Of a stretch of DNA of 64,000 nucleotides, positions 24,968 through 36,860 are shown one piece after another; position 1 is the first letter of the stretch; each line of letters begins with the position of its first letter. Source of the stretch: Sipunculus nudus. Its lineage: Eukaryota; Annelida; Sipuncula; Golfingiida; Sipunculidae. The notes beneath the pieces are model-generated. The model was not told the origin of the DNA and did no database searches. It worked only from the letters and a program-made list of their open reading frames with translations. Made by a program: the position numbers and the translations under genes. The stretch is from assembly GCA_026874595.1 (NCBI GenBank), contig CM049313.1:65600159-65664158 (forward strand). Direction: 5' to 3'.

Positions 24968-25440
24968 TCATATATGTTTAGTAATATCAAAACTGTGAGT
25001 TGGGGCAACACTTAGATTATGTTCTAGTTTAAGTCTTTCTAACTCCAGTCGTTTTAGCTCAATTGATTTTCCTTTTTCTAGTCTTTCTCTTTCTAACCTT
25101 TCATGTTGTTCCCTCTCTTCTCTCTGTTTTTCTAATTCCCTCTCTTCTCTTTGTTTTTCTAATTCTAACTGTTCTAATGCTAGCTCATGTTGCATTTCTA
25201 ACTTTTTTTATTTCCAACTGCATAGCAAGGCTGTAATTTTTTATTATTCCACTTCATCCAATTAAACCTTTGCTAACTAGACCTTGCATGATTTTAGCGA
25301 TGATATCAGGCTTTCCCAAAGCTTTTTTCACACCTACCCCCTCAGTGTTGTCCTAAACCCAATAACCGCTCCTTTGTCAACTGTTCAAGTTGATCTGGGT
25401 CGGGATCTTCAACAAATGTCTCAGGTTTGAAATCTGCCAT
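24968..25440 (-). pseudogene. gag: Gypsy gag N-terminus flanking the array
   Basis: The minus-strand start at 25440 reads MADFKPETFVEDPDPD. A second frame, 25195-24968, is a strongly charged Glu/Arg/Lys/Gln-rich stretch with repeated LEKQREERE, a likely coiled coil, leading into FDITKHI where the array junction lies. A frameshift separates start and coil (near 25200-25260). The 5' leader (25441-25467) ends abruptly at the LINE 5' end. Confidence 0.7.
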
Positions 25441-25526
25441 GTGATACAAAAACAAAAAAACACTGAGGACTTCCGGTTGAACTGAGTTAAAGCTCGCACT
25501 AAATATTAGAAAATTACCTCCTGAGT

Positions 25527-26410
25527 ATGGCCGAAGGCCCTAATATGACAACTCGATCGATGAGCAAGACAGTCTCACCAAGCCGTGTTAGGACAAGAAT
25601 TCAAAAATACTTGCAACAAACGAAAACCAGCAAAAATACTGCCAGCAAAGACACACAGGGAGAACCACCCACAATGCAGGCAATTGAATCCATGTTAACG
25701 AGGGTTGATGCTAGATGTGGACAGTTCGAGAAAACTTGATGTCACTTGCAGATGATATTGCAAAGATCAAAAGTGAGGTTGCCATCATCAGCAACAAATA
25801 CACCACCTTGGAGGAAAAAATTAATGGTGTCATTGGAAGCCTTGACTTTACCCAAACAGACATGGAGAAGCAATATACAAGAACTGATGCCTTAGAGAAA
25901 GAAAACAAAGCATTAAAAGACGAAATTGATAAATTGAGTTCAGACAAACGCGCAACAGAGGGAGACCTGGCCAATAATAAAACAAAACTGTTGGACTATG
26001 AACGTCATAGTAGAGAATATAATGTTAGGGTGCTCGGAGTCCCGGAACAAAAGGGCGAAAAATGTTTACAAATTGTCGCCAAGGTCATTCAAGACCAAAA
26101 CTTGTTTGCAAACCAAAAAATAGACGATATTCAAAAGTCTATTGAAATTGCCCACCGAACAGGAAAAAGAAAGAATGGCGTGCACCGGCATATCATCGAA
26201 AAATTCTACAGCCGACTAATGAGAAATGGCTTGATAAAATCACAAAAGCAGCAAAACCCCCAAGGAAGCAGAAACCAAGCCTTCTTCGTAGAAGACCTCA
26301 CAATAGAGGATTATCAACTAAGAAGAGAGCTCTAAAACAAATGCGCCAGGCGCACACAGACCACAAGAAGGTGAGATTTACAAACACCTATCGAAGATGT
26401 AACACCTGCA
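25527..26410 (+). pseudogene. LINE ORF1p-like protein, frameshifted
   Basis: Frame 25527-25739 (start MAEGPNMTTRS) passes by a frameshift near 25730 into 25730-26335, then by another after 26330 into a short basic tail (RQAHTDHKKVRF). Residues about 70-150 are a coiled coil (KYTTLEEKINGV...ALEKENKALKDEIDKL). The segment from YERHSREYNVRVLGVPE through IEIAHRTGKRK matches the pattern of the L1 ORF1p RNA-binding domain, which coats LINE RNA. It is about 290 codons long, near the usual ORF1 size. Two frameshifts make it non-functional as it stands. Confidence 0.75.
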
Positions 26411-28884
26411 CATGGTTTAAGGATGATTGTGATGTAACATGGATCTTTCAAACGCCTATAGAACTTTCTACATGATTTTCCCGCCATTATGTCTACAATT
26501 CATTAAGCGGAGCGCCAATGTGTGTTTAAAAATGGAACTATATAGTCCAATATTTACAAGTGGCGGCACCTTACAGAGCAATTATAAACTTCCATTATTG
26601 GTTATACGAGACCTTTTCACCCTTGGATTGGATAGTTTTTTTGCGGCATATTACCGCTCATGAATCCTCGAACATCACGTGCACAGAACTGTTGTATATG
26701 TACAAAAAAAATGTTGAACTAGTTTATATAAAAAAGTGTGCGAGAACATCGAATTTTTACTAGTGCCAAACCAAGTAAGTTTACATGAATCACGTCTCTG
26801 TCTAGTATCATCATCTCAGCTCGTCAGAAAAGACAATCGGACTGTTATTAGTGAAAACTGTTATATTAATTGTAATAGTATTAATAATATTTAAAATATG
26901 TGTTCCTGTGTTTGCCCTCTTAAAAATCGCTTACCGGTACTGATACTAAGTGATAGTGATACTTGATAGTGAGACACTGTGTTGGTCATATATTTGTCGT
27001 AATCTCATGTTACATGACATGTACCTTTCGATTTACAGCAAAAAGTGGGACAATGCTTAGAAATAATTATACGCAGACGCCGTTGTTGTACTTAGTTCAA
27101 CCACTGGCATTGTCCCACGACTTTATGTCCTTTTAATTATTAACTAGCTATTAATATTATATTCACGTCCGACGACTTCATGTCCTTTTAACTATTAACC
27201 AGCTATTAATATTATATTCATGAGGTAGCTATATTCAAATTCTCCTGTAATAGCCGATATATCCAGGCATATCCCTAATACACATGCATCATTGTATTAG
27301 CCTAATTAGGGACCACTCTCAGTTGAGCTGATTATACTTATGTTTGAGATATTCTGTATTTTAATACGTCAAACTTCCCCAACCAGTTTTGTACAGGGAA
27401 AAATATGTACATCTTCATATATGCGCATATAATTCTGTATATATGTATGTATGTGAATTTATATATGGCATCCCTTTATACACGTATATATATATGTATC
27501 CACGAACAAGGATATGTATCTGGAAATAATGGCTGGACCCTCTGACTCGTACAAGTTTCATGGGAAATGTGTGTAAAACTGCCTGCTTTGGTCAGATTAT
27601 AACTTTTTTCTTTTTATCTAAAAAAAATAAATACATGTATTTAGCAAGACACTGTCTATAATCTGCTATCTTTATAATTAAAATGTACTTACAAGAGACC
27701 GTTAAGGAAGGATTTCTATTATAACATAAATATTATGTGAATGAGAACCAAAATACTGGCTGACAGTAGACTACATTCAATTTGTTGGCAATGAAAAAAA
27801 AACCACTTAAATTGATTGGTTTGTGATAGGTTTTGACTCAGTCATATCAAAACAATATATTCTTACACGCTCTGCTGCTGAACATTAGTTGTGGATTCTG
27901 CAAAAAGTGATGTATCCGATTTTACCATATAAATTCAATCATTATTTTTTATTTTTTATCAAACCAAACTTACTCGCTGTATATATCCAGCTGCATATTA
28001 GTGTTCAGCTGAGGAATTTACCTCCAGCCTATGATTTTGGTATTTGATAATAGGTGAATATATGTCATGTGTAGTATCTCAGAATAATATCAGGTACAAA
28101 AAGAGAACTGCCATAAGGAATATAAAGGGATATTTTTGTTGCTTCTGCTCAAAATTACCTTTACCATGTGGTTTCTGGTGAAGATTATAGCTTAGTCTTT
28201 CTACACTTCAAAAAAAATTATTATTGCTGTAGTTGTCAATTGTGTTATTTAGTCCATAACCTTATTAGTGTAATCCAGAATTATAGTATTGCTAGATATG
28301 CATTCATCATCCATATGATATATGCAAATGTTATGACAGGGACCAAACTGTGTGTATAGAATGGGAAGCAATTGCATCAGTTTATTGGTGAATAGCCAGA
28401 TGTCAACTATTTGCATTCGGTTGTTCTGCAATACACTTGATTGTTAGCAGGCCACATACAGCAATCTTTAAAAGTGTTGATACAAGATTACTGGCACTAT
28501 TGATCTCTTTTAGTTATTATGCCTTCTTAATCATATATCCAAATTTTTCATCGGTTGGTGAAGAGCTACCACATTTAAACGTGTATATACATATATCTTG
28601 ATTCAAGACTGTCCAGCTGTAGTAATTATGTCATTTATGAGAACTCTGCCTTTTCAGGTGTCCTCCATAAATATTGTTTTCACGACCATAAGGTTACTAT
28701 ATAAACATACAAGATACACCCCTGAACATGCAATATGTGCATGAGCAATACTCTATGGAGTAACTGTACATCTATAACACCTAAAGAGTACTCTTGTCTC
28801 AGCCATACCATATGGTCAGCACTCTTTCTGTCCTTCTAGAGGCAGGACTTACTGCTCACTAGCTTCTGGAAGTATTTAGCACAC
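26411..28884. other. 2.4-kb stretch between LINE ORF1 and ORF2
   Basis: AT-rich; no coding recognised. It holds a 12-bp perfect inverted repeat GTGGGACAATGC (27045-27056) / GCATTGTCCCAC (27107-27118) and a 55-bp tandem duplication (about 27122-27234, unit containing ATGTCCTTTTAA and AGCTATTAATATTATATTCA). L1-type inter-ORF gaps are usually short, so this is either an insertion into the LINE or an unusually long spacer. Confidence 0.5.
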
Positions 28885-29910
28885 ATGTTTTTCTTAGATG
28901 TTATTAGTGTGTATGCTATTATGTATCAATGTATGTACTATCCTGTCATGTTTAATGTTATACTGTTTGTAATCTTTGTCACGATAACAACATCATTGCT
29001 ACTCACAGGCTTTCAATTAATATCAGTAATTTATTACTTTCTTTACCAGTCATCAATATTATTACTCAGATCTTTTAAGGTTGATAAACACAATTTCAGA
29101 GGGATCCAGGAAAGAAACATTCTTTCAGTTGGGGCCGATAATATACTAAATAACCACTTATTCTTTGTATGGCAGATATATGTAATATTGCTTGGATGTC
29201 ACAGAAAGAGAAAAGAAGTATTTCACTGGCTTAATGAGAGAATATTTAATATTATATTTCTTCAGGAAACACCTAGTCAGACAGAACTAGAAAATAGATG
29301 GAAATCAGAATGGGGCAATCAGATTTATTTCAGTCACGGCACTTGTCAATCAAGAGGAGTGTGTATATTGCTTAACAATTAAGCAGGCATCCAGGTAAAG
29401 AATTGTATACCAGATAAATATGGAAGATTTATAATAGTTAATGTAACAATAGGAATGTATAATATAACTTTAGTAAATCTATATGGACCAAACAAAGATG
29501 AACCAGAATTTTTCATCAGTTTATTTAATACATTATATGAAAATGAGATGGACAAATTAATAATTGCAGGTGATGTTAATGTGTTGATAAATCCAATGGT
29601 GGACAAAGAAGGGGGAAATGAACATACTCATGGAAAAGCCAGGGAAACAATCTTACAGTGGGTAGTATTAGCACAGTTAACTGACATTTGGCGAGCACAA
29701 CACCCTGGAATATTAAAATACACATGGCATAGATATAATCGAAAACCAGTATTCTCACGTCTTGATTATTTTTAATCAGTGATAGCCTATGTAACTATAT
29801 AAACTCCTCAGACATTCAAACAGCATATAAAACGGACCACTCATTGATACAAATCGCTTTAAGTTTAGGCTTTCATAAAAGAGGACCAGGTTATTGGAAA
29901 CTCAGTTGCT
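28885..29910 (+). pseudogene. LINE ORF2 APE-type endonuclease domain
   Basis: In frames 28885-29382 and 29455-29775 I see NIIFLQETPSQTE (metal-binding Glu), GVCILLNN, NLYGPNKDEPEF, IIAGDVNVL, and SRLDYF. In a third frame near 29835 comes TDHSLIQIALSL with the terminal Asp-His pair. The order is that of apurinic/apyrimidinic-type LINE endonucleases, which nick target DNA. The N-terminal hydrophobic part (28885-29060) is not typical and may belong to the spacer. Stops at 29382 and 29775 break it. Confidence 0.8.
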
Positions 29911-29929
29911 CCCTTCTTGAAGACGAAAA

Positions 29930-32010
29930 TTATGTTTAACAAATTAAAAATTGTATTCACTCTACTGTATTAAATAATATTGATGCCAATCCATCCTTGT
30001 TAAGGGATACCATAAAGTGTCAAGTAAGAGGAGAAACTATCTCCTTTGCTGCAAATAAAAAGAGAAAATACAAAAATAAAATGTTAGAATTAGAAAGAGA
30101 AATGCGTAAGGCTCAATGTCAGTATAATCTAACTAAAAGCATAGAAGATAAACTTGCATGGGAAACTGCAGTCAAAAAGCATAAGAAATTTATTGAGGAA
30201 GAAACTGCAGGTGCCATTGCAAGATGTAGATGTAAATGGTATAATAAAGGTAACAAACCAACTAAATATTTTTTAAATATGAAAAAAAAAGAAACTTTGA
30301 ATATATATCTATTATTAAACCTAAAGATGATACTGGGAAAATTCTTACAAATACAAAAGACATTCTGCAGGAACAAGTCCGATTCTATGAGTCGCTTTAT
30401 ACATCAAAAGGTACTGATGAAAATTTTAGAAAAAAATTCATATCACTAGAAAATATCAAAACATTGTCTACAGATGATAAACAAGATTGCGATCGAGAAT
30501 TCACACCTATAGAAATACTTAAAACACTAAAATCTCTTCAGCTAAATAAAACACCTGTCTGATGGTCTTCCAATAGAATTTTACAGAGTATTTTGGGAAG
30601 AAATAAAAGAAAATCATATAATTGCATAAAATTACAGATTTATTCGCCTATTCAAAAAACATAATTCAGAAAGTTACTTCATATAAATTGATTTTGAAAA
30701 AGCTTTCGATTTCTTAGAATGGACCCTTATTCAAAACACCCTAGATTTATTTAATTTTGGAAATATATTTAAAAAATGGATAAACATACTCTACTCTGAT
30801 ATAAGCAGTTGCAAAATTAACAGAGGTTCGTCAACTGATTATATTTCTATAACTCGTGGTGTTAGACAAGGATGTCCCCTATCTACATACCTATTTATTT
30901 TAGCTTCAGGAGTATTAGAAATCAAAATTTGAAAAAAAAAAACAAAATAACAGGAATAAATGTGACAGGCAAGGAACACAAATTAATCCAATATGCTGAT
31001 GACACAGGCCTATTTCTGACTGGAGGTAACCACTTAATAAAGGAAGATCTCTTAACATTTAAACATTTTCAGGAAATAGGTCTCAAGGTAAACTTAGACA
31101 AAACTGTTATTATGCCAGTAATAGATGACAATAAAAATATAAACCATGGTATCCATAATTTTGGACTCAAATGGTGTACAGACCTCATTAAAGTTTTAGG
31201 TATCTACATACATCCAGACTGGCGGATAATGAAAGACATAAATTACAAGGAAATACTGAGTAAAATATAGACAACTTTAAATATATGGTCGACAAGAACT
31301 ACGACACTATCAGGTAAAATAACAATCTCATATACTGTCACAGTTGATTTATGCCTTTCAAGTCTTGCCAAACCTCCATCCAGTTATATAAAGAAATTGA
31401 TTATTTGTTGTATAAATTTATTTGGGGTAAGCAGGAAAAAAATAAAGAGTACAACCTTAATTGCTTCAGTTTAAAAAGGGGGACTAGATATGACCAATTT
31501 AAAATAAAAAATGGAAGCTTTAAAAATTGGATGGATCAAAAGGTTTGTTTCTGGTCCAGTTGATGCTGGATGGAGACAAATAGTTAATGTGCAGCTTAGA
31601 AAATTAGGTCCCCTTATATTCAAATGCAATCTAAAATCTTAAGATTTTAGTTATTTTAAGAACTCCTGTCATATTTTTTGAAAGAAGTGCTTGAGCTTTA
31701 GGGTAAATATAACTTTAAAGAAGATGTATATATATGCAAAGAAATTTTATCGGAACTAATATATTTTAATTCTCATATTAAAGTAGATAACACCATTGTC
31801 TACAACAAGGCTATATGCAGAGCAGGAATAACAAGTATTAAAGACATCACCAAACATACTGGAGATCAATTTGTTTTTTTTTACCCCATGCCGAATTAAC
31901 AGATATGTTTAAAATAGATATAAACAAAAAGCAATACATGACCATCATAGATGCAATTCCAACACAATGGAAGAAAATCCTTATATCAAATAAACTTGAA
32001 AATACAACAC
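29930..32010 (+). pseudogene. LINE ORF2 reverse transcriptase and C-terminal part
   Basis: Frame 29997-30449 carries KWYNKGNKPTKYFLN, the conserved segment preceding RT. RT motifs follow across frames: IDFEKAFDFLEW (about 30687-30722), a GVRQGCPLSTYLF block (about 30860-30900), and the catalytic IQYADDTGLFLTG (about 30988-31026). The fingers portion before IDFEKAF seems deleted, because EFYRVFWEE is followed within about 100 bp by the motif. Frames 31351-31563 and about 31880-32005 (AELTDMFKIDINKKQ) represent the C-terminal region. Inactive. Confidence 0.8.
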
Positions 32011-32024
32011 ATATATATATATAT

Positions 32025-33040
32025 ATATCACGTGACCCGACGATTTTCCTGACATAGCGGGGTGTCCGCCCTAGATGGAATCGGGCCTAGCGGTCCTGTG
32101 TTGTCCAGATGTTCGTGTTCAAGGTGAGAATCATGAACATCCATAAAAACTGCATTTAATTTTTTTAATAATGAGGCTGATACTAGAAATTATTAATTGG
32201 GATCATTAATTGTTCTGTACCATAAAGTTCTCTCCTCCTGTTTATAACTGTCATTTGTGTATAAAGATTGTCAACTTGTGTCCACGACAAGATCATGAAC
32301 GTCATTTTTTTATGTAGAATATACATTCCAAAATTTACTGAGGGTGAGCGGTCTTACTCGCAGACAGGCCATGTGTTGTTCGATGCATTTTCTGTATGTT
32401 CATAAAAAATCTTAATTGCTCAGACTCTAAGTAACCTTGAAAGATTCATTTTCATTGATTATCTTAAGCGATTTCTATTATATCTTACCAATCTTAATCT
32501 TCGTCTTCACGATGGATGAGTTAATGAAGACGAATCAATCAAAGCTATATATTACGTCCCTTGTGACTGGCCCGTGTGATTCGTACCCGTGCGGCTTATG
32601 TTTAACCATCGGTGATTGGCTAATGTCAGGGTCAAATTATCAATGTTAGTGTGTAAACTTCATTTAAAGGGTTTTACACGTGAAAAACACCAAGAAATTA
32701 GGAGTTCACCATTTTGAGCAATAAATGAACATATCAGTCATTAAACAGGCGCATATAAAACGTCTTTGATCGCCTTTGATCTAAAGCCTTACCTTGTCCC
32801 CGATCCGTCTATAGGTCATAACCCTTGGCCGTTCATGTGTGCATAGGTTATCCTCCTCTGTCGAGGGGCAATGAGTGAGTATGTGATCAGAATTCAGGAT
32901 CACGATTTCATTTCTGATTAAGAATGGCAGAATTGAAACTCTGAATAGACCCCACGTTCCGGTAACAAATTACAAACTTTGAGGAACATGTCATCTGCTT
33001 TTCTTCTTAGCTACCTGTCTATATATTGTTAAAGATGTCT
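32025..33040 (+). repeat. Dispersed repeat X, copy 1
   Basis: Starts after a short (TA)n with an ACCCGACGATTTTCCTGACATAGCGGGGTGTCCGCC phrase and runs about 1 kb. It recurs at high identity at 40073-41091 and 42925-43949, each time between a (TA)n tract and the same LTR family. The terminal phrase about genes 'TAGCGGGGTGTCCG' resembles pogo/Tigger-like ends and also appears at 33960-34060. No protein is recognisable. Confidence 0.7.
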
Positions 33041-33808
33041 TTTTTTTGTGTGACACGGCCGTAAATCGTGTTGTAGCGGCCTTGTCTGGCCGGGTGTTGC
33101 ACTCTCATTTTAATCCGTACTGGTTGAACTCTCGCTGTAATGCTAGCCTGGGGCCTTCTCGCCTGGCCGGCTAACGTGTGAACCCTGACATGTATAGACA
33201 CAGCGTTCCTTTTCTAGATGTTTCCTGTAACGCGTGTTTGTGTATCATGTTAGATTCTTTGGATTATTCGAGAAACGGAAGGTTCTCGGTTGGAGGTGAG
33301 AAGTTTTAATATGGGGCTGTGAGCCGTGAGAGAGGAGAGAAAATATTCCAGCCTACACAGAAGAGTGGGACCTTTTCCGATACATGCAGCAGTTACAGAT
33401 TTTCTCAAATTTATGACGGATTGTATGTAGTCTTCAGTTTGTCTTTCGGATCACTTCCAGGATTTCAGTTTTGGGTAACAGTAGATTGATTTTGTAATTA
33501 CATTGGCCTGTTATTCTCTGAGAAGATTTGTGTGAACTCTTCATCCGGATTATACATTTTAAAGGTCTTATCGCTGTGACAGTGGTGGTATCCAGGTACT
33601 GTGCACTTCGTTTATTTTACTGTGTGATGGTATTGATTTGATGTTATACTGTGAAATTGTATAGATTTACTTAGATACACTGACTTCTTTATTCATTCCC
33701 CTAGACATTTCACGCTGCTTGGTGTTACAGAATCTGATTTTTTTTTTCCATTACAAAATTTATGTTCATCACGCATACGTGATCTGTTGATAACAGGTTC
33801 CGTAACAA
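33041..33808 (+). mobile_element. Gypsy LTR, plus orientation
   Basis: This is the reverse-complement homologue of the LTR at 34126-34932. The block from CACTGACTTC through ATTCCCCTAGACATT, and the end GGTTCCGTAACA (33797-33808), match it closely; the left half matches more loosely (AATCCGTACTGGTTGAACTCTCG at 33113). No internal element sequence follows on either side, so it behaves as a solo LTR. It stands head-to-head with the LTR at 34126. Confidence 0.75.
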
Positions 33809-34060
33809 AAATGAAAACAGTTTTGAGTGCTCAAAAGCTTATCAGAACTTAATCGCTGTCACAAAGTATTTGTCCTGAAACTGGCTAAGGGGAAGGGGGG
33901 GGGGGGGGATTAACCGATTCAAACTGTTGGGCGGACGAAAAGTGTCCGTTGTCCAGAAAATCGGGGTGTCCGCCCTTGAGAGGTTTTTAAAGCAGAAAAA
34001 AAGGTTTAGTCGTCCGTTAAGCGGGATGTTTAGCCTAGAGGGGTGTCCGTTATCGCGATT

Positions 34061-34065
<5 letters not shown>
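33809..34065. other. Spacer with G-run and TIR-like phrases
   Basis: Contains a G14 run (33895-33908) and phrases GGGGTGTCCGCCC and GTCCGTTAAGCGGGATG resembling the ends of repeat X. It is probably the other end of the X element, split from 32025-33040 by the LTR. Confidence 0.4.

Positions 34066-34125
<60 letters not shown>
34066..34125. repeat. (TA)n microsatellite
   Basis: About 60 bp of pure TA directly abutting the LTR start TGTTACGG at 34126. Confidence 0.95.
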
Positions 34126-34129
<4 letters not shown>

Positions 34130-34932
34130 ACGGAACCTAATATAAACAGATCACGTATGCGTGATGAACACAAATTTTGTAATGGAGATAAAAAAAATCA
34201 GATTTTGTAACACTAGGCAGCGTGGAATGTCTAGGGGAATGAATAGAGAAGTCAGTGGTTTTTTGTTTACAAATATCTATATTTTATTCTTAAAGCAACC
34301 CTACAACAATACACTAAATCAATACAATTATACAGTAGAACAGCGGTATAGCAACAAGTCAATATAATCACATAGAAAAATAATGTGCACAGTACCTGGA
34401 TACCAACACCGTCACCACGATTAGTTCTTTAAATGTATACTCTCGGAGAATGACAGTCCAGTGGAAAGTTCTTGCAACAACCCAGAAAGTAAACTGAAGT
34501 CCAAATGCATAAAATCCAGGAGAAAGTCTTTGAAAATCTATAATTGCCGCATTAGGCGGAAAAGGTCCTAGAAACTGACACACGCTTCTGCGTCCGCTGG
34601 AATCTTCTCTGCTCTCTGCCCTTCCGTTCTAAAACACGGCCCCTTTATATACTCCCACACCTCAAGCCGAGAATTTTCCACTTGTCGAACAGTCCACAAG
34701 ATCTTGCACAACACAGTAAACACGGGTTTCAGGAATTCTCCAGAAAAACAGCGCTGTGTATCTCTACATACCAGGCTCATCACGTGACCTCGGCCAGGCG
34801 TGAAAACCCAAGGCTAACATGAGAACGAGAGTTCGACCAGTACGGATTAAACATAGAATGTGACAAACGGCCCGCGTTGGCGCCACAACACGAGTTACGC
34901 CCGCGCCACCAATAAAAAGAGCACCTGTAACA
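34126..34932 (-). mobile_element. 3' LTR (807 bp) of Gmr1-like Gypsy element 2
   Basis: Bounded by TGTTACGG (34126) and CTGTAACA (34932), giving TG...CA LTR ends. On the minus strand it is directly preceded by a polypurine tract (purine complement of CTCCCCCCTCCTG, 34933-34945), as expected for a 3' LTR. It contains a TATA box (34644-34651) on the minus strand. Pol of element 2 lies immediately to its right. No intact matching 5' LTR is found to the right of 38760. Confidence 0.85.
34644..34651 (-). promoter_or_regulatory. LTR TATA box
   Basis: The minus strand reads GAGTATATAAAGGGGCC, a strong TATA box in mid-LTR. Transcription would start roughly 25-35 bases lower in coordinate. Equivalent boxes lie in the plus-strand LTRs of the second array at 41353-41360 and 44211-44219. 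Confidence 0.6.
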
Positions 34933-35039
34933 CTCCCCCCTCCTGTAAGAAAAAAGAAAGTTTTCTCGGAAAACTTTCTTTTGCGATCACAATCACTAAA
35001 ATTTTACAACATCTCAAAAATCATCTTATTTACAAAATT

Positions 35040-36240
35040 ACATAAACATCTTGTTTTACAACTTTTCATAAACATCTCGATAAGCAATCAGCAAGTAGAT
35101 TGTCTTTCCCTTTAATGTGTATGATATCAAGATTGTAATCCTGTAAGAACAAACTCAATCTCAACAATCCTTGGTTTTTTACACTTCAATTTATTCATGA
35201 ACGTGAGAGGATTGTGATCACTGAAGACATTGATAGGCCTGACTGATGAAGTAACATAAATTTCAAAGTGTTGCAACGCCAAAATCAAAGCCAAACATTC
35301 TGTTTTAATAGTGGAGTAGTTTTTCTAGTTTGCATTTAACTTTCTTGAGAAATAACAAATTGGATGATCTATGCCATCATTGCCTTCTTGTAACAACACA
35401 GCACCAGCAGCAGTATCACTAACATCTACAGCTAACTTAAAAGGTACAGAAAAGTCTGGAGCTACGAAAACTGGTGAACTTTGCAGAATTGCTTTCAAAT
35501 TCTGAAATGCATTTTCACACTGAACATTCCACACAAATTTTTATTTCTTATTTAACAAATAAGCCAAAGGTTCAGCTACAGCAGAAAATTGGTACAAAAC
35601 TTCCTGTACTATCCAACTATACAAAGGAAACGCATTATTTGCTTTTTGTTTTCTGGTCTATGAAATGCAGAAATAGTACTTATTTTAGCATCAACAGGTT
35701 TTACCTGACCCTGCCCTACAATATGACCTAAACATGTTACTTGTGCATGTCAAAACTCAGATTTTACTAAGTTGACGGTCAGACGTGCTTTACTGCGTCT
35801 TTCGAAGAGGACGTGAAGAATTTGCAGATGTTTCCCCCCAGGTGTCGCTGTACACGATAAGGTCATCAATATATGCGTCACAGCCCTGAATGTCCTCGAC
35901 AACCATATGGATGAGGCGCTGGAACGTGGCTCGCGGGTTCTGCATGCCAAACGGCATAACTTTATACTGGTACAATCCTTGCGTCGTCACAAATGCGGAC
36001 ACTTCTTTCGCTCGAACTGTCAGTGGAATTTGCCAGAATCCTTTTAGCAAGTCAAACTTGGAAACATACCTAGAGCTACCGACTCTATCAATACAATCAT
36101 CGATCCTCGGAATCTGGAACGTGTCAGTCTTGGTGACAGAGTTCAGTTTTCGATAATCTGTGCACATACGGAACTTCCATCAGGTTTTTGCACAAGAATA
36201 CATGGTGAACTCCAGTTACTGTCACCAGGCTCAACATAAT
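35040..36240 (-). pseudogene. pol: Gypsy element 2 RT-RNase H
   Basis: Minus-strand frame 36167-35790 has DCIDRVGSSRYVSKF, LLKGFWQIPL, MPFGMQNPRATFQ, and DAYIDDLIVYSDTW (YIDD box). Frame 35534-35325 has FKLAVDVSDTAAG of RNase H; Ala of DASD is Val here. Further RNase H is legible down to about 35080 (SDHNPLTFMN) through frameshifts. The residues missing from the tandem-array copies (RLIHMVVED) are present, so this element is less deleted. Frameshifts and stops make it non-functional. Confidence 0.88.
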
Positions 36241-36860
36241 CATTCGCCAGCAAATATTGAATCTCATCCTGTAGATACTTTTGCTCTTCTGGATTCAGTC
36301 TATATGGATGTTGCTTGACTGCGCTTGCCTCGCCAACATCGACGTCATGCCACAACATGTTAGTTCGCGTTGGAATGTCACTTAACAAATGTTCATAATT
36401 CCGCAGCAGGTTCTTGAGGTCTTGTTGTTGTTGTGCGGTAAGGTGTGACAGTTTGGCATTTAGGTTTCTAAGGACTTCTGAGTTTTTTTTAATGGTACTG
36501 TACCACACTGAATGGCTACATCACACTTACAATCAGTATCTACTTTAAGTGGGTCAGGGTCAGTTTTTACACAATTAACAGCAGTAACATTTTGTACAAC
36601 ATCTGATGAGCTATTTTTGTCATAATATGGTTTCAACATGTTAACATGGCACAGTTGTTTCTTCTGACGTCTATCTGGTGTCAACAGTATGTACTTTAAA
36701 TCACTGACTTTAATGTAAGGACCAAAATACCTAGATTGCAGAGGTCTGCCAGGGATGGGAAGTAAGGCAAGGACGTTTTCACCAGGCTCAAACGTCCTAC
36801 TTACAGTATGTTTGTCATACCTTGCTTTCTTTTTCTCTTTGTGCAGATTTTAGATTTGAC
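36143..36860 (-). pseudogene. pol: Gypsy element 2 integrase tail and linker to RT
   Basis: Frame 36684-36460 has TPDRRQKKQLCHVNMLKPYY (integrase C-terminal tail). Frame 36508-36143 runs NLNAKLSHLTAQQQQDLKNL to HPYRLNPEEQKYLQDE and SNWSSPCILVQKPDGS, the lead-in to RT. Integrase therefore lies upstream of RT in the same polyprotein, the order that defines Gmr1-like Gypsy elements. Confidence 0.85.

Larger units (their letters stand above)
18561..24990. repeat. 6.4-kb tandem unit, copy 3
   Basis: Last unit. It shares several substitutions with copy 2 against copy 1, but matches copy 1 at others, for example the GTTTGT donor. Its right edge is where the sequence continues into intact gag instead of returning to the unit start (ATATCAAA followed by ACTGTGAG). 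Confidence 0.95.
25468..32010 (+). mobile_element. L1/Tx1-like LINE, decayed, 3' truncated
   Basis: Starts GACTTCCGG right after the gag leader word AACACTGAG. The other leader copy at 727-735 shows this word followed by different sequence, which fixes the insertion point. It holds an ORF1 with coiled coil and RNA-binding-like domain, then APE-type endonuclease, RT and a C-terminal stretch, all plus strand and broken by frameshifts and deletions. It ends in a short (TA)n near 32013, where the X repeat begins, with no poly-A tail, so the 3' end is missing. Confidence 0.8.
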
